A stretch of DNA of 64,000 bases from Anoplopoma fimbria. Its lineage: Eukaryota > Chordata > Actinopteri > Perciformes > Anoplopomatidae. Every line of letters begins with the position of its first letter. Within the stretch, counting starts at the first letter, position 1. A model generated the notes under the pieces. That model was not told the origin of the DNA. It saw only the letters and a program-made list of their open reading frames with translations, and ran no database searches. The position numbers were made by a program, and so were the translations under genes. The stretch spans positions 1,664,471-1,728,470 of the forward strand of contig NC_072457.1 in the NCBI RefSeq assembly GCF_027596085.1, read 5' to 3'. This document shows positions 1 through 12,785 of the stretch, in pieces.

Positions 1-902
1 GCCTTTTTTTCTAAACCCATGAGGTTTACTGCTGCAGGTCTCACATGAGATCCCCTCTGTATGGAGCTGTAATACACAATGAACAGATTAATACAGAGGA
101 TGCACTTATGATGGATAAGCAAGTCTTCTATTAATGTGTCCGATTGAAAATGAACTTTGTCTGGTGAGCTGCATGATAGGCAGCAGGCTTGGTTTGGATA
201 TGGATGGATAGATAGATAGACAGACTTTGCCCATCATTGCCGCTGGAGGAAACCGATTAAAGAGTAAAGATGAGAGGCAATTAAAATCCCAGAGGATAAC
301 ATTTCATCTCATCAGGAAGGATCAGACGGAGGGTTGTAATTGGCTCATTACGTGTTCCCCTGTGCATGCTTGGCCTATCAAACAAAGGACAAAAAACATT
401 TGAGACGGCAACATCTCTATCATAACACGTGGAACCTTTTTATTGACTCTTTTTAATATAATTTACCTACCAGACGGTGGGTTTTGCTGAGTACTCGTGA
501 TCCTGCTTTGCGTTCACTTGGGTGTTTTTCGTATCCTGGAGGTTAGACCGGTAAGCTGACGACCACAAGGCTGCCAGTAGAAACCCCCGGAGAGATTTGT
601 AATTGGTGGGAAGAAGGACCTCAGGGTTTTATCTCACCACTGTTGTGCTGGCCTCAAGTGAGGCTCTGTATTCCCAAATGCTCATTAGTAACCACAGCGA
701 TTCTCCCAGTTGTGAATATGTCGAATGGTGATTTTTAAGCCGAGCGTTCGCAGGAGAGCCGCTGACATCAGGGAAAAACTTCAGACCACTTTGACTTTCT
801 CTGGATGAAAACATATTGAATAATTGTATAGCTTCTTTCATTCACATGAAGGAGTCTGTCTGACCACTGAGTCTTTTGGAGCTAGTCATGGTTAAATGTC
901 TT
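1..902. other. Unique non-coding DNA
   Basis: No gene or known repeat seen. The stretch 240-420 (with gattaaag, atcaaacaaagg) has the feel of regulatory DNA but nothing specific can be claimed. Confidence 0.4.
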
Positions 903-1078
903 GGGGTCTGCGGTTCAGAAGGTGGAGCAGGTCCTCCCTAAATCAGAAGATCGGCAGTTCAATTCCCAGATCCTCTAGTCCTTGCCGTTTTGTCCTTTTG
1001 GCAAGACACTTAAACCCAAATTTCGTTAGCTCATAGCACTTCTATGTTAGTTACTGAAGGTATGCTGAATATATTTTA
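903..1078 (+). mobile_element. Second tRNA-type SINE family, decayed copy
   Basis: B-box-like ggcagttcaattccc is followed by cctctagtccttgccg, tgtccttttggcaagacact and taaaccca, matching the order in the copy at 58.7 kb (agtccatgacgatgtgtcct, tgggcaaggcag, ttaacccc). Family known from memory as common in percomorph fish. Edges approximate. Confidence 0.55.
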
Positions 1079-2892
1079 AGGATTGTAATTGTAAGGGAGC
1101 AGTTTATCACAACATCTGGACAACAAGCAGAACATCAGTCTGCAGAAATGATCAGTTTGATACTGTTTGGAGATCAGCCGTCCATCCTCGTCCACTGCAG
1201 GTCACGTTAGCGATGACATCAGAGTTTGATCACAAGAACAGGACAATCAGTGAAAGATAATTGTTGAACTGAGAATGGATTTTAAAGATTTTAGCTGCTT
1301 TCATCCTGGATATATCTTCCAAAAGGCATATTTTCGACTCCTTTCTGTCTCCATGGTAGCTCTGACAGCTTGACGGTGTAGCAGTGAGGGGGGCGGGGCT
1401 TAGCGAAGGGTCGAGCCAATAGGGCAATGCTTAGCCAAATTGCTTGCGAGTACGTGCCAATTCTTATTTTGTTCTGTTCTGCTGAGTTGAAAGCTTTGTT
1501 GTGTTATATTTCTGTATGTGTGAACATTTAGAAGCAGAACTCCATTTGCCATCCTTTATGCATTAGAGTGTCGCGTCTGTTCTGATACCACAAACACTTA
1601 AGGTGGAGCAGGAGCGAACGACCACAACCACCAACTTGTGGCTTTTGAGGAAAAGAAAGTGGCTTAATTCATTCATGTATTTTGCAACTCACAACCATAC
1701 AGCCGCATCCAGGGAGCTTGTGTGTGTGGTTTCAGTGTGACTTAACGCTGGCTGTACGCCCTTCTAACTGGATGATGTTTGGATGACTGGTTTTCATGGC
1801 TGCTGACGGAGAGATAGAGAAACACGACCGTTGAACGCACAACATTTGCATCGCTTGCTCTGCCTCTGGTGTCCAAGTTCACCAACAGCCGTTTGATGGA
1901 ATTACAAAGACTTAGTTGAGTGTTATTTCTCTGATTACTCAGGGAATTTAGTTGCCAGGAGACAACTGAGCACACTGAATGTTTTATTTTTTGTTGTGTG
2001 TGTCTGGGAACATCGCCTAGCTACATTGCACAAACATATTAAAAAAAAACCCTGCAGTGTCTTAAACATGCTGACATTGAGCAAGTGCATTTAAGTTTGT
2101 GAGAGATGGGAGGAAATATTTATTGTTTTTGGAGAAGCAGAGCAGAATGTGATGGAAACGGGTGGTGGTGTTGTTGTGGAGACCAGAGAGCACTTTGTGA
2201 CCGTTTACAGCAGGAACAGAAGAACTCCCATATCATGTGAAAGGGACAGTAAAACTCATAAAATATAACATTCAGAGGACGGCACGTTGTAATATCCATA
2301 TTAGGGGTGTGAATCTAAAGGCACGTCACGACTCCATTCCAATTCATCTTGCTGCATCAAAATGTTTCTATTCTCACTGTGACTATCTAGCTATTTTTCA
2401 AAACACTGCATATTTGTAATGATTCATATTTAAAAAACAGATGAATTTTTCTTAAATTCAATATTAGTAACAAATAGAAGACATGTGTCAACTGGAGGGT
2501 TACATTTCAAAGCATGGCAAAGAGAACCAATAAGAAAAGAAGGAAAGTTGGGCCTGTAGCAGCATCCTTGTAGTAAAAACACAGAATTCATTGGAGTCAT
2601 TTGACATAACAAGCTGCCCCTTATTCACAAATAAATATTAAAGACTTCTCTTCAAACAAATCCCCTTGTGACAGGCAATTATCATTCAGCTCTCATACAA
2701 AATATTGCTTTCTGGAACATGTGGTAAAACTATACATACAGTGATAAAGTGCATAGTTACGGTGACACTAGATTCTGTGACAACAGATGACAATGCATAG
2801 CTTGTTACTACCATCATACCTGCTTTCCTCAGTGATTCAAGGACTTTAGCTTTGTGTTTTGTTGTTGTCGCAGTTCTACTTCCATACACTCC
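1079..2892. other. Unique non-coding DNA apart from one repeat trace
   Basis: Short open frames here are below chance concern and lack splice or codon support. Only the trace at 2,300-2,425 is repeat-like. Confidence 0.4.
2300..2425 (+). repeat. Possible R6/hAT-like fragment
   Basis: attaggggtgtgaatctaaa followed by gcacgtcacgactccattcc is a typical fish hAT-derived 5' end; gactatctagctatttttca is shared with about 38,265. Weak. Confidence 0.3.
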
Positions 2893-3406
2893 TGTCACTC
2901 TGTCTCTCAGTTCACTTCAGCCACTCCCAGCTCACAGCCCAGCCCCTTCTCTCTCACCACACCATCCCTCACTCAGTGCACCTTTCTGCCACGCCCACCT
3001 CATCAGCACAATCCCTCTCACCTGCTCACTCTGCTGCACTCACCAGTATTTAAACCCCAGTCACTCACACACTCGCTGCCAGATCGTTCGCCGCATTCAT
3101 GCCAGACCTTCCAGCAATTTCACTTGGACTGATTTCCCGTTGCCGACTCTGCCTGTTTGGACTTCCCTGCCTTGCCTTTGCCCCGGTTAGCCGCCTTAGC
3201 CTTCTGTCCCCGACCACGAGTTTAGCCTCCGCTTCCTCTGGTTTCCCTCTGCCTGTTTCCCTGACAGCTCGGCGCTCTGCTGATAGGAATCCACTACGTG
3301 AGTCTGATCCTGCCTGCTTGTCTGCTGTGTGTTCCGCTTCACATAAAGCTTCTGAACATTACTGTCTCAGTCGTACTGCTTTTGGGTCCACACCACACCC
3401 GTTACA
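2893..3406 (+). mobile_element. Solo LTR, fish Ty3/Gypsy-like
   Basis: Pyrimidine-rich, about 514 bases. A TATA-like agtatttaaacccc lies at 3,045-3,058. It is followed by the CGCTGCCAGATCGTT and Pro/Leu-codon-rich CCTGCCTGTTT... texture known from fish Gypsy LTRs, then an acataaag polyadenylation-like signal at 3,341, cttttgggtcca, and an ACA end at 3,404-3,406. The left edge is uncertain: a TGT at 2,893 is the best candidate. No target-site duplication is clear and no internal gag/pol is present, so it is a solo or old LTR. The 104-codon frame at 3,099-3,413 is a by-product of this composition. Confidence 0.55.
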
Positions 3407-5627
3407 GTTGTAGAGTATCGCTGTGTCTGTGAAAACGTCCAGATAAATGTTGTATCTCGATTCCAAAAGGTCCAACATAGCGTGAAAGCTCTGATTCTCA
3501 ATGACTAAGTAGGGGCGAAAAAAGTTGCAACCTGCTTAGTGATTTGCTTCCCCCTTTCCGAGTTGGGCGGAAGAAGAAGCTTTTCATACGTTGGCCTTTT
3601 ACGTTTTTTCACCAAAACTCCGCTAGCATTTAGCCTAGTTTAGTACGTAAACAAAACACAAATGTATTAGGTCTGTTGCATTCTGGGGCAGCGGTAAGGA
3701 ACGATCAGCCCGGCGTTACAGGCGATCATAACGTTGAGAATTGAGGTTTACATTTTCAGATTATTGAGTTTTCTGCATCGAGTCCTAATCTTTCAATAGA
3801 GAATGTCCAATGCATCTAAGAACCACGTTTTTTCCCCCGACCCCAAATCCCTACACAAACACAGGATGAAAGTTTAATAGAGCAACAGAGAGCACAGGAC
3901 AACCCCCCCGACCTCCTAACCATCCAATCCCATTATCCACTGAATTTAACTTAGTCAGACACCATCTCTCTGGACGAGGTGGTGGTCGAGGTGTTCATGG
4001 TCCCATGAGCCAATCACAGCTGGTGGCTCAGGAGGTGTGTGTGACCTCCAGCACAGAGCTCCATATGGTCTTGGAGGAAGACTAAAGGGGGTTGTGTTCG
4101 TGTGTCTTAATTGTTTTTCGTACCTTTTTTCTTTCCTAGTGTTGGACACTTACTTTGCCACAAGTGCACATACATGTTGGGCCTTTTTGTGTAATGGTAC
4201 TGCAGTGGGTCCCCACAAGATTTCTTGTTTGGACCTCGGACCTTCTAAGGGGGTCCGGGGGCAGACGCCTACAGAAGAAAAGGGCGCTATGGAGCAGTTC
4301 TTTGTTGAGTGGTTCCCTGTAGTGCTGCAGGAATGAGCCCTAAAAAAACAGAAACACACTTCAAGTTCCCTCGTCTGGAAGTGTTTCTGAAAGTGTTTTT
4401 GGTTAGAAAAAGTCCTCACTAGAACACTAGTCCTCCTTTAGCTTAGTGGTGTTGACGTGGAGGTCCTTTATAGCTGTATAACGTTAGCTTTTTACTTTAC
4501 ACTTCAAACATCATAAAAGTGGAGTTAATTTATGAGGATTATCGTGCTGAACAAAAACGTGTAGGAATGATAAAGGTTTGTTTTCCACAGAGATTATTTC
4601 CTGCAATAATCCTAAATCAAAGGGGAAAAAACCCATTATCTTTTTTTGTGAAGGGAACCAATGTGAAGCCAACTTACTGTTGGCTAGAAAAATACCTTTT
4701 TTTTTTATACTTAAAAGGAAAAACATGTGTATGACAAAATACATTTTCTATCAAAGGCAGTGAGTGGTTTTGCAAAAAAAGAAAATGAGTCTTGCAAGCT
4801 ATAAAACAGGAGGAAGAAGAAGAAAGAAAGGGAAGAAAAAGAAGAAGAAAAAAACAGGACAAATCACCCAACACACCGGTACAACTAACGGACGTTTTAA
4901 TGTTGAAGTTTAAACATTCACACATGAGTCACGTCCTCCAACAGCAGTGACAGCGAATCATCCACCGGTCAGGGTCAGAACTGGTCGTTTACTAAGGCGT
5001 GATGATAAGCTCTGATAAAACATTCATCATTCTAACGAGCTAACGTTAGCTAGTTAGAGAATAAATGTTTAATTTTCTCTAAATTGTGAATTTATGTTAT
5101 GAGTTAGTTATGAATTAATATGAATATAATTAATGAAACATTATTGAAATTTTTCCTGAATCTGCTTCATTCATTTAAGAAAATATGATTTTACAGGGCA
5201 AATATTGCCAGAAGAATAAAATGTTCAGATGAAGGATGTATAAAAAAATAGAACACGTTTCATCTTGAAGCTCGGGGCGGCATGGAGTTTTTATAATAAT
5301 ATTTAGAAAAGCATCTCACGTTTTATCATGAAATTAATTTATTCAACATGCCTCAAGGACAGACATGATGCCTTTTTATTTCTTCTGAGAAATGTTGAAT
5401 ATAAACATAACTTTTTTTTACAAGAAACCTCCTCAGGAAGCCTTCAGGAATAAGATGCTTATTTTCTGTAAGACACTAAACCTTCAATGAAACTCGCATC
5501 TTAAGATATGTTTATGCATTTGACTCAAAATCACTCTGTCTGGCCTCAGTGTTTTGGATAAACATGTCATTATCTCGCTGTGGCGTGTGGGATGGAGATA
5601 CACTCCCCGGAGACGGGGCCGCTCGCT
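3407..5627. other. Non-coding DNA, AT-rich toward the right
   Basis: Contains a purine-rich GAA/AGA stretch at 4,808-4,858 and repeat-like text at 4,170-4,440, which I recognise only vaguely. Overlapping short frames on both strands are unconvincing. Confidence 0.35.
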
Positions 5628-5927
5628 TCAGACCGCCGCCGATCCTCCTTGGGAGGCCATCACAGCGGCGCTGAACCGCGTCGGAACATATGGGAGCATC
5701 TCTGTACGGAGGAGTGCTTCCAGTTCATCGGGGGAATCGAAGGAGACAGGAATCAGCTGCTCTCCAGAGAACGTCCAGTCAAGATTGAATGAATGTTCAG
5801 ATCCGGTGATTAGGGAGATCCAGTGTTTAACCTCATTGTGGTGGTAATGAGAGCAGAGATGAATTTGTTTAGCCGTGTTGGCTTCTTTGAATAAGACATC
5901 AGGGAACGATGTTTGACCTAAAGTCTC
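5628..5927 (-). CDS. Coding-like stop-free frame, unknown product (partial)
   Basis: Seen: the minus strand is open for 99 codons ending in TGA at 5,630-5,628. There is no ATG near the upstream end, so if real it is an exon or a fragment. The composition is protein-like, with segments such as HNEVKHWISLITGSEH, LDWTFSGEQLIPVSFDS and PDELEALLRTEMLPYVPTRF and a balanced mix of charged, aromatic and aliphatic residues. GC rises locally relative to the flanks. I do not recognise the family. The opposite strand also carries open frames over part of this DNA, so direction is not certain. It could be a relic of a transposable-element protein or an old gene exon. Confidence 0.35.
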   Translation of the reverse strand, partial: ETLGQTSFPDVLFKEANTAKQIHLCSHYHHNEVKHWISLITGSEHSFNLDWTFSGEQLIPVSFDSPDELEALLRTEMLPYVPTRFSAAVMASQGGSAAV

Positions 5928-5930
5928 CTA

Positions 5931-6802
5931 GCAGGTAGCACGATGTGAAATTACAAATTGTTAAACACACAGTAACAGTTCCCTTTGGCTTTTTCTAAAT
6001 GTCCAGGCGTCAGGAAAAGGTTGCTAGAGAGTTCTATCACTTGTCGCTGAAAGCTCACAGGTCATGTGTCGTTTTGAACGACAGCCCCGGTATGAGAATC
6101 TCCTGGTTTTTGTATTGAGACCACATCAAAGAGTTATGAATTCATCTCTCATCTCATACATTGAGTCTGTAAATTCATACTTTTTCTGTGAAATCTCCAT
6201 CCGTCCCTGTCATCTCCCTTTTCCTCCTCACCTCAGACGGTTTACTTCTGTGTCATAGTCTGTTTATTTTTACTGTTGATGCAACAAAAGGAAGGGTGAT
6301 GGGGAACCAAAGTTCACAAGCGCAGGGAAAATGTGTTTTGTGAAAAAGCATACTTTGTTAAGGTAAAATTGTTCATTTTTTTACTTTTCATTCATTAATT
6401 GGTGCATTTGTGAAGCATAAACATCATGGCCATAATGACGAGATGGTTTGTGTCCAGTGTTTCCATTGTAGGAAAAAATGGAGGCTCCACTTGCTATATT
6501 TATTGAACTATTAACCTTTTTACAACCTCTCCTCTCTGCTCTGTGTTCAGCAGCCTGAAGTTTAGTAAAAGTTTCACAGATTTTTGTCACATGACTGCTG
6601 GTCTCAGATGAATCAATCATGGCTTCATAGTTACTCTGATGAGCTCAGTTACTTCTGCGTCACCGATGCACTACTCATTGTGAGGTTCTTGCTCTCGTTC
6701 CAGCATGCAGCACTCAAACGCCACACAAACAGCTCTTAATCACTGCGAGGCTCTCTGGGATCAATACGGACCCTGACCGCTGATCATTACTGCCCTCTGA
6801 GA

Positions 6803-6803
<1 letters not shown>
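5931..6803. other. Non-coding DNA; nothing supported
   Basis: No repeat, gene or motif cluster seen. Confidence 0.4.

Positions 6804-6879
<76 letters not shown>
6804..6879 (+). repeat. (AC)n microsatellite, 76 bp
   Basis: Uninterrupted AC dinucleotides. Confidence 0.98.
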
Positions 6880-6882
<3 letters not shown>

Positions 6883-7388
6883 GGTGTCTTGCCAGCCGTC
6901 CCAAAAGGCTTTAAATATCTGAGAAGATTGGGGTCACCTGGACACAGACACACAAATTTTAGTACACACTCACTCAGTGCAGCCCAGTGGTGCAAAGAGA
7001 ATTGAGTGCCGTGGGTGGTGCCTTCAGGGAATACAGCTGATGAACAGAGTAAATGACAAGGGACTCTCTGACTGTGAATATTACATTCTGTCTTTTATTG
7101 ATTTTATTACAATAACATCATGATGAGACATTTTATCAGTTAAAACATGCTGAGTCCAGAAAATGTGTTCTCAACAACTTTATGAGGCAATAAAGCTTTA
7201 ATGGGATTTACACACATGTGGTGGTGTAACGGACCGTTGTCGATCCGTACTGATCCCCCCTCACTGTTCACACAGTTTAACGTTAACCATCACAGTGTGA
7301 AATAAAGTTTTACTGACGATCGTTTTCCTCCAATATTCAGTAAAACATGAGATCAGGACTTCATTTATGCTTTTTCTAGTCTGGTCAG

Positions 7389-7457
7389 TAGAGAGACGGC
7401 AAGTTTTAAGACACTTCCGCCTTGGCTTCACTCTGCAGAACCAGAGGAAACCACCTG
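7389..7457 (+). mobile_element. Repeat family R1, 3'-end fragment
   Basis: gttttaagacacttccgcct, cttcactctgcagaaccaga and ccacctg match R1 tails at 22.3 and 30.2 kb. Confidence 0.5.
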
Positions 7458-7659
7458 AATAGTACAGAACTAGACTTTTGTTGACCAAGTAGAACACTTT
7501 GTTCCAGTGGACAACCCTCCCGAAAAACTATAACTTCTGCAAGACTGAAGAAGTCAGAAACATATGGCACAGTTTCCACGTCTTAAAAGTGAATATAATT
7601 GACCGTTGTTCTCCTCTAAGTCAGTACCAATGTCAAGCAAACATATGCTCATGCAACGT

Positions 7660-7837
7660 TTCGTATGAAAACGTTACTCCTCATTTTTCATGCGTTTTCC
7701 TACTAAAGTGCAGCAACACATGTCAATTTTCCACTTGTTACACGCATACGGTCTTTTCAAAATAAACTTCCGTCTTTACAGGGAACAACTCAGTTAGGTT
7801 TAGGCAACAAAACTATTTGGTTAAGTTTAGAAAACAT
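7660..7837 (+). repeat. Repeat family R5, forward copy
   Basis: cttttcaaaataaacttccg, ggaacaactcagttaggttt, aggcaacaaaactatttggt. The reverse strand at 12.64 kb matches over about 120 bases. Confidence 0.55.
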
Positions 7838-7890
7838 CAGTCCACAAACCAATGGGTGACGTTACAGAAGACTACGTTTCTATACAGACG
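7838..7890 (-). mobile_element. Repeat family R1, head fragment
   Basis: cagtccacaaaccaatgggt, gacgttacagaagactacgt, tctatacag is the reverse of the R1 head, with small deletions. It abuts an R5 copy. Confidence 0.5.
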
Positions 7891-8799
7891 ATGTGATGGA
7901 CATGTCGGTCCGTCGTTCATAACTTCAGTGTGTGTGGTGTGTGTGTGTGGTGTGTTTGTCGTGGAGTGTTTGTGCTTCTCCCTCCACCACGTCTATATTA
8001 AGGGCCTCTGTCTCTCTTTATTTAATGGAGGCTGTGCTCCATGGACACTCAAATCATTATGACGAGTTGACTCCAGCAGAGCACCTTCCCCGACTCCCAA
8101 ACTGCTTCGGAGGTGTTTGGTCATTGGGAGTCAAGATGCAGAGCTTTGGGATTACCGTTCCTCTGGAATCAGAGCAGTCGAGAAGCCGAAGAATTCACCA
8201 AGGTGGATGGGGGTTGAGGTGGCTGTATGTTATCCTTTTTTCCTCTCAAATCAGACTTCTGTATTAAGGTTTAGTTTAGGGACTGAAGGCAAGATCTCTT
8301 TGAATGGAAGACATGTCTGAATTTGAGTTGAAATGAATCCGAGAAGTACCCATGTTGAAGAAAAAGAGAAAGGTGTACAGTTAGAAACATCACCATGAAC
8401 TGATAGAATAAGTTGTTCTCTATGTATTAAATGATTATACTGAATAGTATTGGTGAAATAAATCATTAGTTTTCATGCTGCCATCTGACCTTCTGTACCG
8501 TGACAAGCTTTTTGTGCTTCATGTCATTACATAAACCTTCAAGGGGAAAGGTGATTTGTCCTTTCTCAAGTTTCTCTTTGGAAAGTATTCCCATTTTTCT
8601 TGGCGTGTGTGTGTGTGTGTGTGGAGATCAATAGCATATTTTTAGCATAGCCTGAGATAAAAAGACGTCTATGAAAGAGTGATTAAAGCAAGAGAAAGTC
8701 TGACATTTACGTTCCTCGAACGCAGAGGTAATCACACAAACACACAAATATAATTGACTAGTTGTCTCTGATCAGCACCTTAATCAGCTGGATTGATTA

Positions 8800-8950
<151 letters not shown>

Positions 8951-9670
8951 CTCTGGAGGATTCCTGCAGGCTAATTGGTACCGGAGTGATAATGGGATAC
9001 AGGAGACCGTCGAGTGCAGATGAATAGGTTTCTTCATCTTCAGACGTTCTCTTTCTCTTGCCCCGTCCTTCGTTATACATTTATCCCATCTGTCATTTTG
9101 ACAGCGAGTCTGTCAGGAAGTGACCTGGTCGACATCGTTGCTGCGGTGGTTTTGTTTGGCTTCTCTGCAGAACTCAGAGAAAAAGAAACGAGCATCTGAG
9201 CATCAGTAGCAAAGGTGTTTGTTCCAAACTGTGAAGCAAACTCTGAAACAACCTACGATCCACCCTCAAGTAGCAGCTGTTTACATTCATATGTGTTTTG
9301 AATTCTCTTCGTCCCAGTGAAAGGGACTGTATACTGACAATCACTTTCTTTCTATTTCTTTGTGTGAGTCATTACTCCAGAGAATGACCAACATGAGCTT
9401 TACTGCTCATTACTTCAATGCTGTGGATGGCAAAGAACTTGATTATCTTTTGAAGTTCGGCACTTCCATGTGATGCAACTCATTGAGAACACAATGCAAC
9501 ATGAGCAGCACAGACATAAGGCACTGTTAGTCATTTTGAATCGTTAGTGATCATATTTTAGATGAAGTTAAACAAATGTTTCCGATGCTGCTTTGACTTT
9601 TTTTTACAACATTTGTGTATGATGTTTCAGTAAGTGATTGCATGTGTGCTTTGGTTTGGGTGTTATATCG

Positions 9671-9742
9671 TAGACTGTGGACGTAGTCATCGTGACGTCA
9701 CTCATTAGTTTGTAGACTGAGGTTTTGAAGCCACGAGTTGTC
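9671..9742 (+). mobile_element. Repeat family R1, short head fragment
   Basis: tagactgtggacgtagtcat, cgtgacgtcactcattagtt, tgtagactgaggttttgaag; the tatataagaagt segment is deleted. Confidence 0.55.
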
Positions 9743-10286
9743 AATCATGTATTAATGTGGTCTACATTGGAGATTATTTTTCATTATCAATTAAATTATT
9801 TCTAGATTAAATAATTGTTTGGTGTTAAAAACATCTGAAAACAGGGAAACAAGGTCTTAAACCAAAGTCCTGTTTTGTCAGTGAGAAAATCCTAAAGATA
9901 TTCAGTTTCAATTTGACACAAAACTGAGAAAAGTAAGAAAATCTCCATATTTTGGAGTCTAAAAACTCATCAATTAGTCGTCTAATTGTTGCAACTCCAA
10001 CACGTTTATTTATCAGCAGAACATCCTTCATCTTTGCCCTTCCAATGTCTTCTGAATGACCATTACACAGGATGTTTTCTGATCATCATATCTTCACATA
10101 ACCACTCAAGCTTTTCCTCCAACCACCTGCACTCTCCCCCCTCCTCTCTCACATTTTGTCCCTGCTCTCTCGTCCTTCCTCTTCTCTTTATTTCCTTCAT
10201 ATCTGTAATTAATCCTCGCTCGCCCCCGCTCTCATTTCCCACCAGCCTGCAATATCGCCCTCATTGTTTGCTGCTCCCACCACTTC

Positions 10287-10422
<136 letters not shown>

Positions 10423-10509
10423 CAGCGAGAGTCTTATTGTTCATATCTGCTGATGTCTCCAATTGTTTATGTTTTATAGAAGCATAGGATTGAAAGCGTG
10501 CTGATTAAG

Positions 10510-10523
10510 TGTGTGTGTGAGAG

Positions 10524-10555
<32 letters not shown>

Positions 10556-10556
10556 G
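10510..10556 (+). repeat. Compound (GT)n(GA)n(GT)n microsatellite
   Basis: gtgtgtgtgagagagag, then GT dinucleotides. Confidence 0.95.
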
Positions 10557-12634
10557 ATGGCGTCCCATGTCATTCCACACCTGGTTGTCCGGGGTGGTTA
10601 CTCGGTGTCGGAGGCAGCCAGCTGATAATTGAAGCAAAGCAGAAAGATGGACAGAAGACAGAGGGACGATCAAGGAGAGGAAACGAGGCAGCCATGAAGG
10701 AGAAGAGACACACGGCCTCCTGAGACAGAGACCGAGCATGTCTGAGCAGAAATGCCCGAATTTTTTATTTTATTTAGCGTTTTTTATTGGAGCCATGTAA
10801 TTTGTGTCCCTCAAAACCTTTTTTTTTTCTTTTTCTATCTTCTCTCTCTCTCTGCCTTTGCAACAAACCAAATCCACCCACCTCTACTGGCACACTGTAT
10901 CCTGTTATTTTTACTTCTGCTCCTGAACCATCTGTAAAACTGTTGCATCACTTCACCTGCACGCCGTCGACAACCTCGCTATCTATAATTCAAGTTATAG
11001 GGATCCCGTTTATCAGAGTAAAGAGATTTCTATTCTTCTGTTGTTCTCCTGTGGTGACTTTGAGCAGTCAGATGCAGGTATTTAACAAGCCTATGATGTA
11101 GAAGCGTAAAGGCAAAGCTGCTGGCTTTTTTTCTATCCGTCTGATTTCCCGACTGCTCCTTTGTTTTACTCTGTCGGAGTTCGTCAAAGCGATTTTGAGG
11201 TGTTCTCAGAGTTCATTACGCCTTGGTCGTGTGATGTTATCATAGCCGATATGCTAAAACCATGAAAATAAGTTGTAATAAACTGGAATTGGCAGCCTGG
11301 TCGGCATGAAAGAATGTTGGCATTGAACGTTTCTGCAAACAGATTTGTTGAATGTGGACATGATTACGTAACATTGGTACATAAGAACGTCCGCTAAGGT
11401 CATTTGTTTGATTTATGCTAGTAATATTGTTCCTGTTTGGAATTTACGTCGTTACGTAACATTATGACAAAGTGTTGTGATGTAGCGTTGTTCCGTTTGT
11501 TCCTTTGCGTTGTAACTTTAAGTTGCTACACTGATTAGATATGCTACGCTTACGCTGGTAAATTACACCCTTAAATTACCGCCTAACGTCACATCACATA
11601 ACCAAGTAGTTTTGTTGCCAAGTCATCGTTTCTCTCCATTATCCACGTGGCATTGTGCGTTTCTGTAAGCCTGCTACGATTCTGATATAAAAAATGATTT
11701 ATGAAACATGTTTTTGCTTCAGAAATATCAACATTCATCGTTTCTCTGGTTTGTGGAACGTACAATGCCCCCCAAAAAATCTGGATTGGGAATTGTATTC
11801 AAAGTAACGGAATCACTGATGGATTTCTCCAACATGTGAACACAAACCCAACTTCCTTGGTTATTTGGTTTGTACCAATTTCTTTTACGTCATCTTTGGG
11901 GAGAAGCATTTAACGAGGTGGATTCTTTGATGTCGCTTGTCCAAAAAAATGGTTCTACGTCTCTCCAGTTAGCACATTCTGCACATGAACGTGATGATTT
12001 TTGCTGCTCAGTTCTTAGCTTCACTAATCAGGTTGTTTTCTGATAAAACGCTGACACAGAGCTCAGAATACCAGAAGTAACAACCTTTAAAAAGCTGGTT
12101 TGAGACGAGAGGTAACGAACCAGAGAAATGAAGTGGATTATTACTTTGACCTCGCAGTTTGTTCTCCACCTCCCTCCCTCCCTTCCTTTACTTTACTGCC
12201 TCTACCTCCTCCTCTCTTCATCACCTGCAGCACAGTTTCACGCATCCTCTCTCCTCACTATTTATTGACCTTTAACCCTCAGCCTCCGAGCCTCTGCGAT
12301 AACACGTCAGTCAGCGGTTATAGATCTCTCCCTGAGCACTTCTTAGTGGTTAAATGGATCCAGCAAACAGCAGGGTGACACTGGGACTCTGAGGGAAATA
12401 GTTCCTCCGGGCCAAGAAATGTGATCTACTGTTTGCTGTCTGACATTTCTCTGATAAAACGCATTAATCAGTTTGTCAGCTTTTATGACCCGACCTGCCT
12501 GATCCATGCGTCGCTATTGTTTACAGTCAGATTAGCAATTTGAGATGTGAGAATGGAGTTGGATTTGAGAGACAACTTCACAGTACTTTCCCGTCTTTTG
12601 CTTTGAAAAAAAGAAGTCAACATTGATGTCATTT
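10557..12634. other. Non-coding DNA with faint R5-like text
   Basis: Pyrimidine-rich near 10,810-10,930 and 12,160-12,260. TTACGTAAC-type words recur at 11,365-11,470. No gene supported. Confidence 0.35.
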
Positions 12635-12785
12635 TAACCCAAACAACGATATATTTCTAAACCTAACTAAGTAGTTTTGTTGCCTTAACCTAACTGAGTT
12701 GTGTCCTGTGAAGACGAAGGTTTATTTTGAAAAGACTTTCTGCATGTAACAAGCTGAAAATTGAAATGCAGGCTGAGAAAAAGTC
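12635..12785 (-). repeat. Repeat family R5, reverse copy
   Basis: aaacctaactaagtagtttt, gttgccttaacctaactgag, gaaggtttattttgaaaaga; counterpart of 7,660-7,837. A short related piece, cataaccaagtagttttgtt, lies at about 11,599-11,618. Confidence 0.55.

Noticed and set aside
3099..3413. 104-codon plus-strand frame
   Set aside because: Lies within the Gypsy-like LTR and reflects its Pro/Leu/Ser-coding composition.
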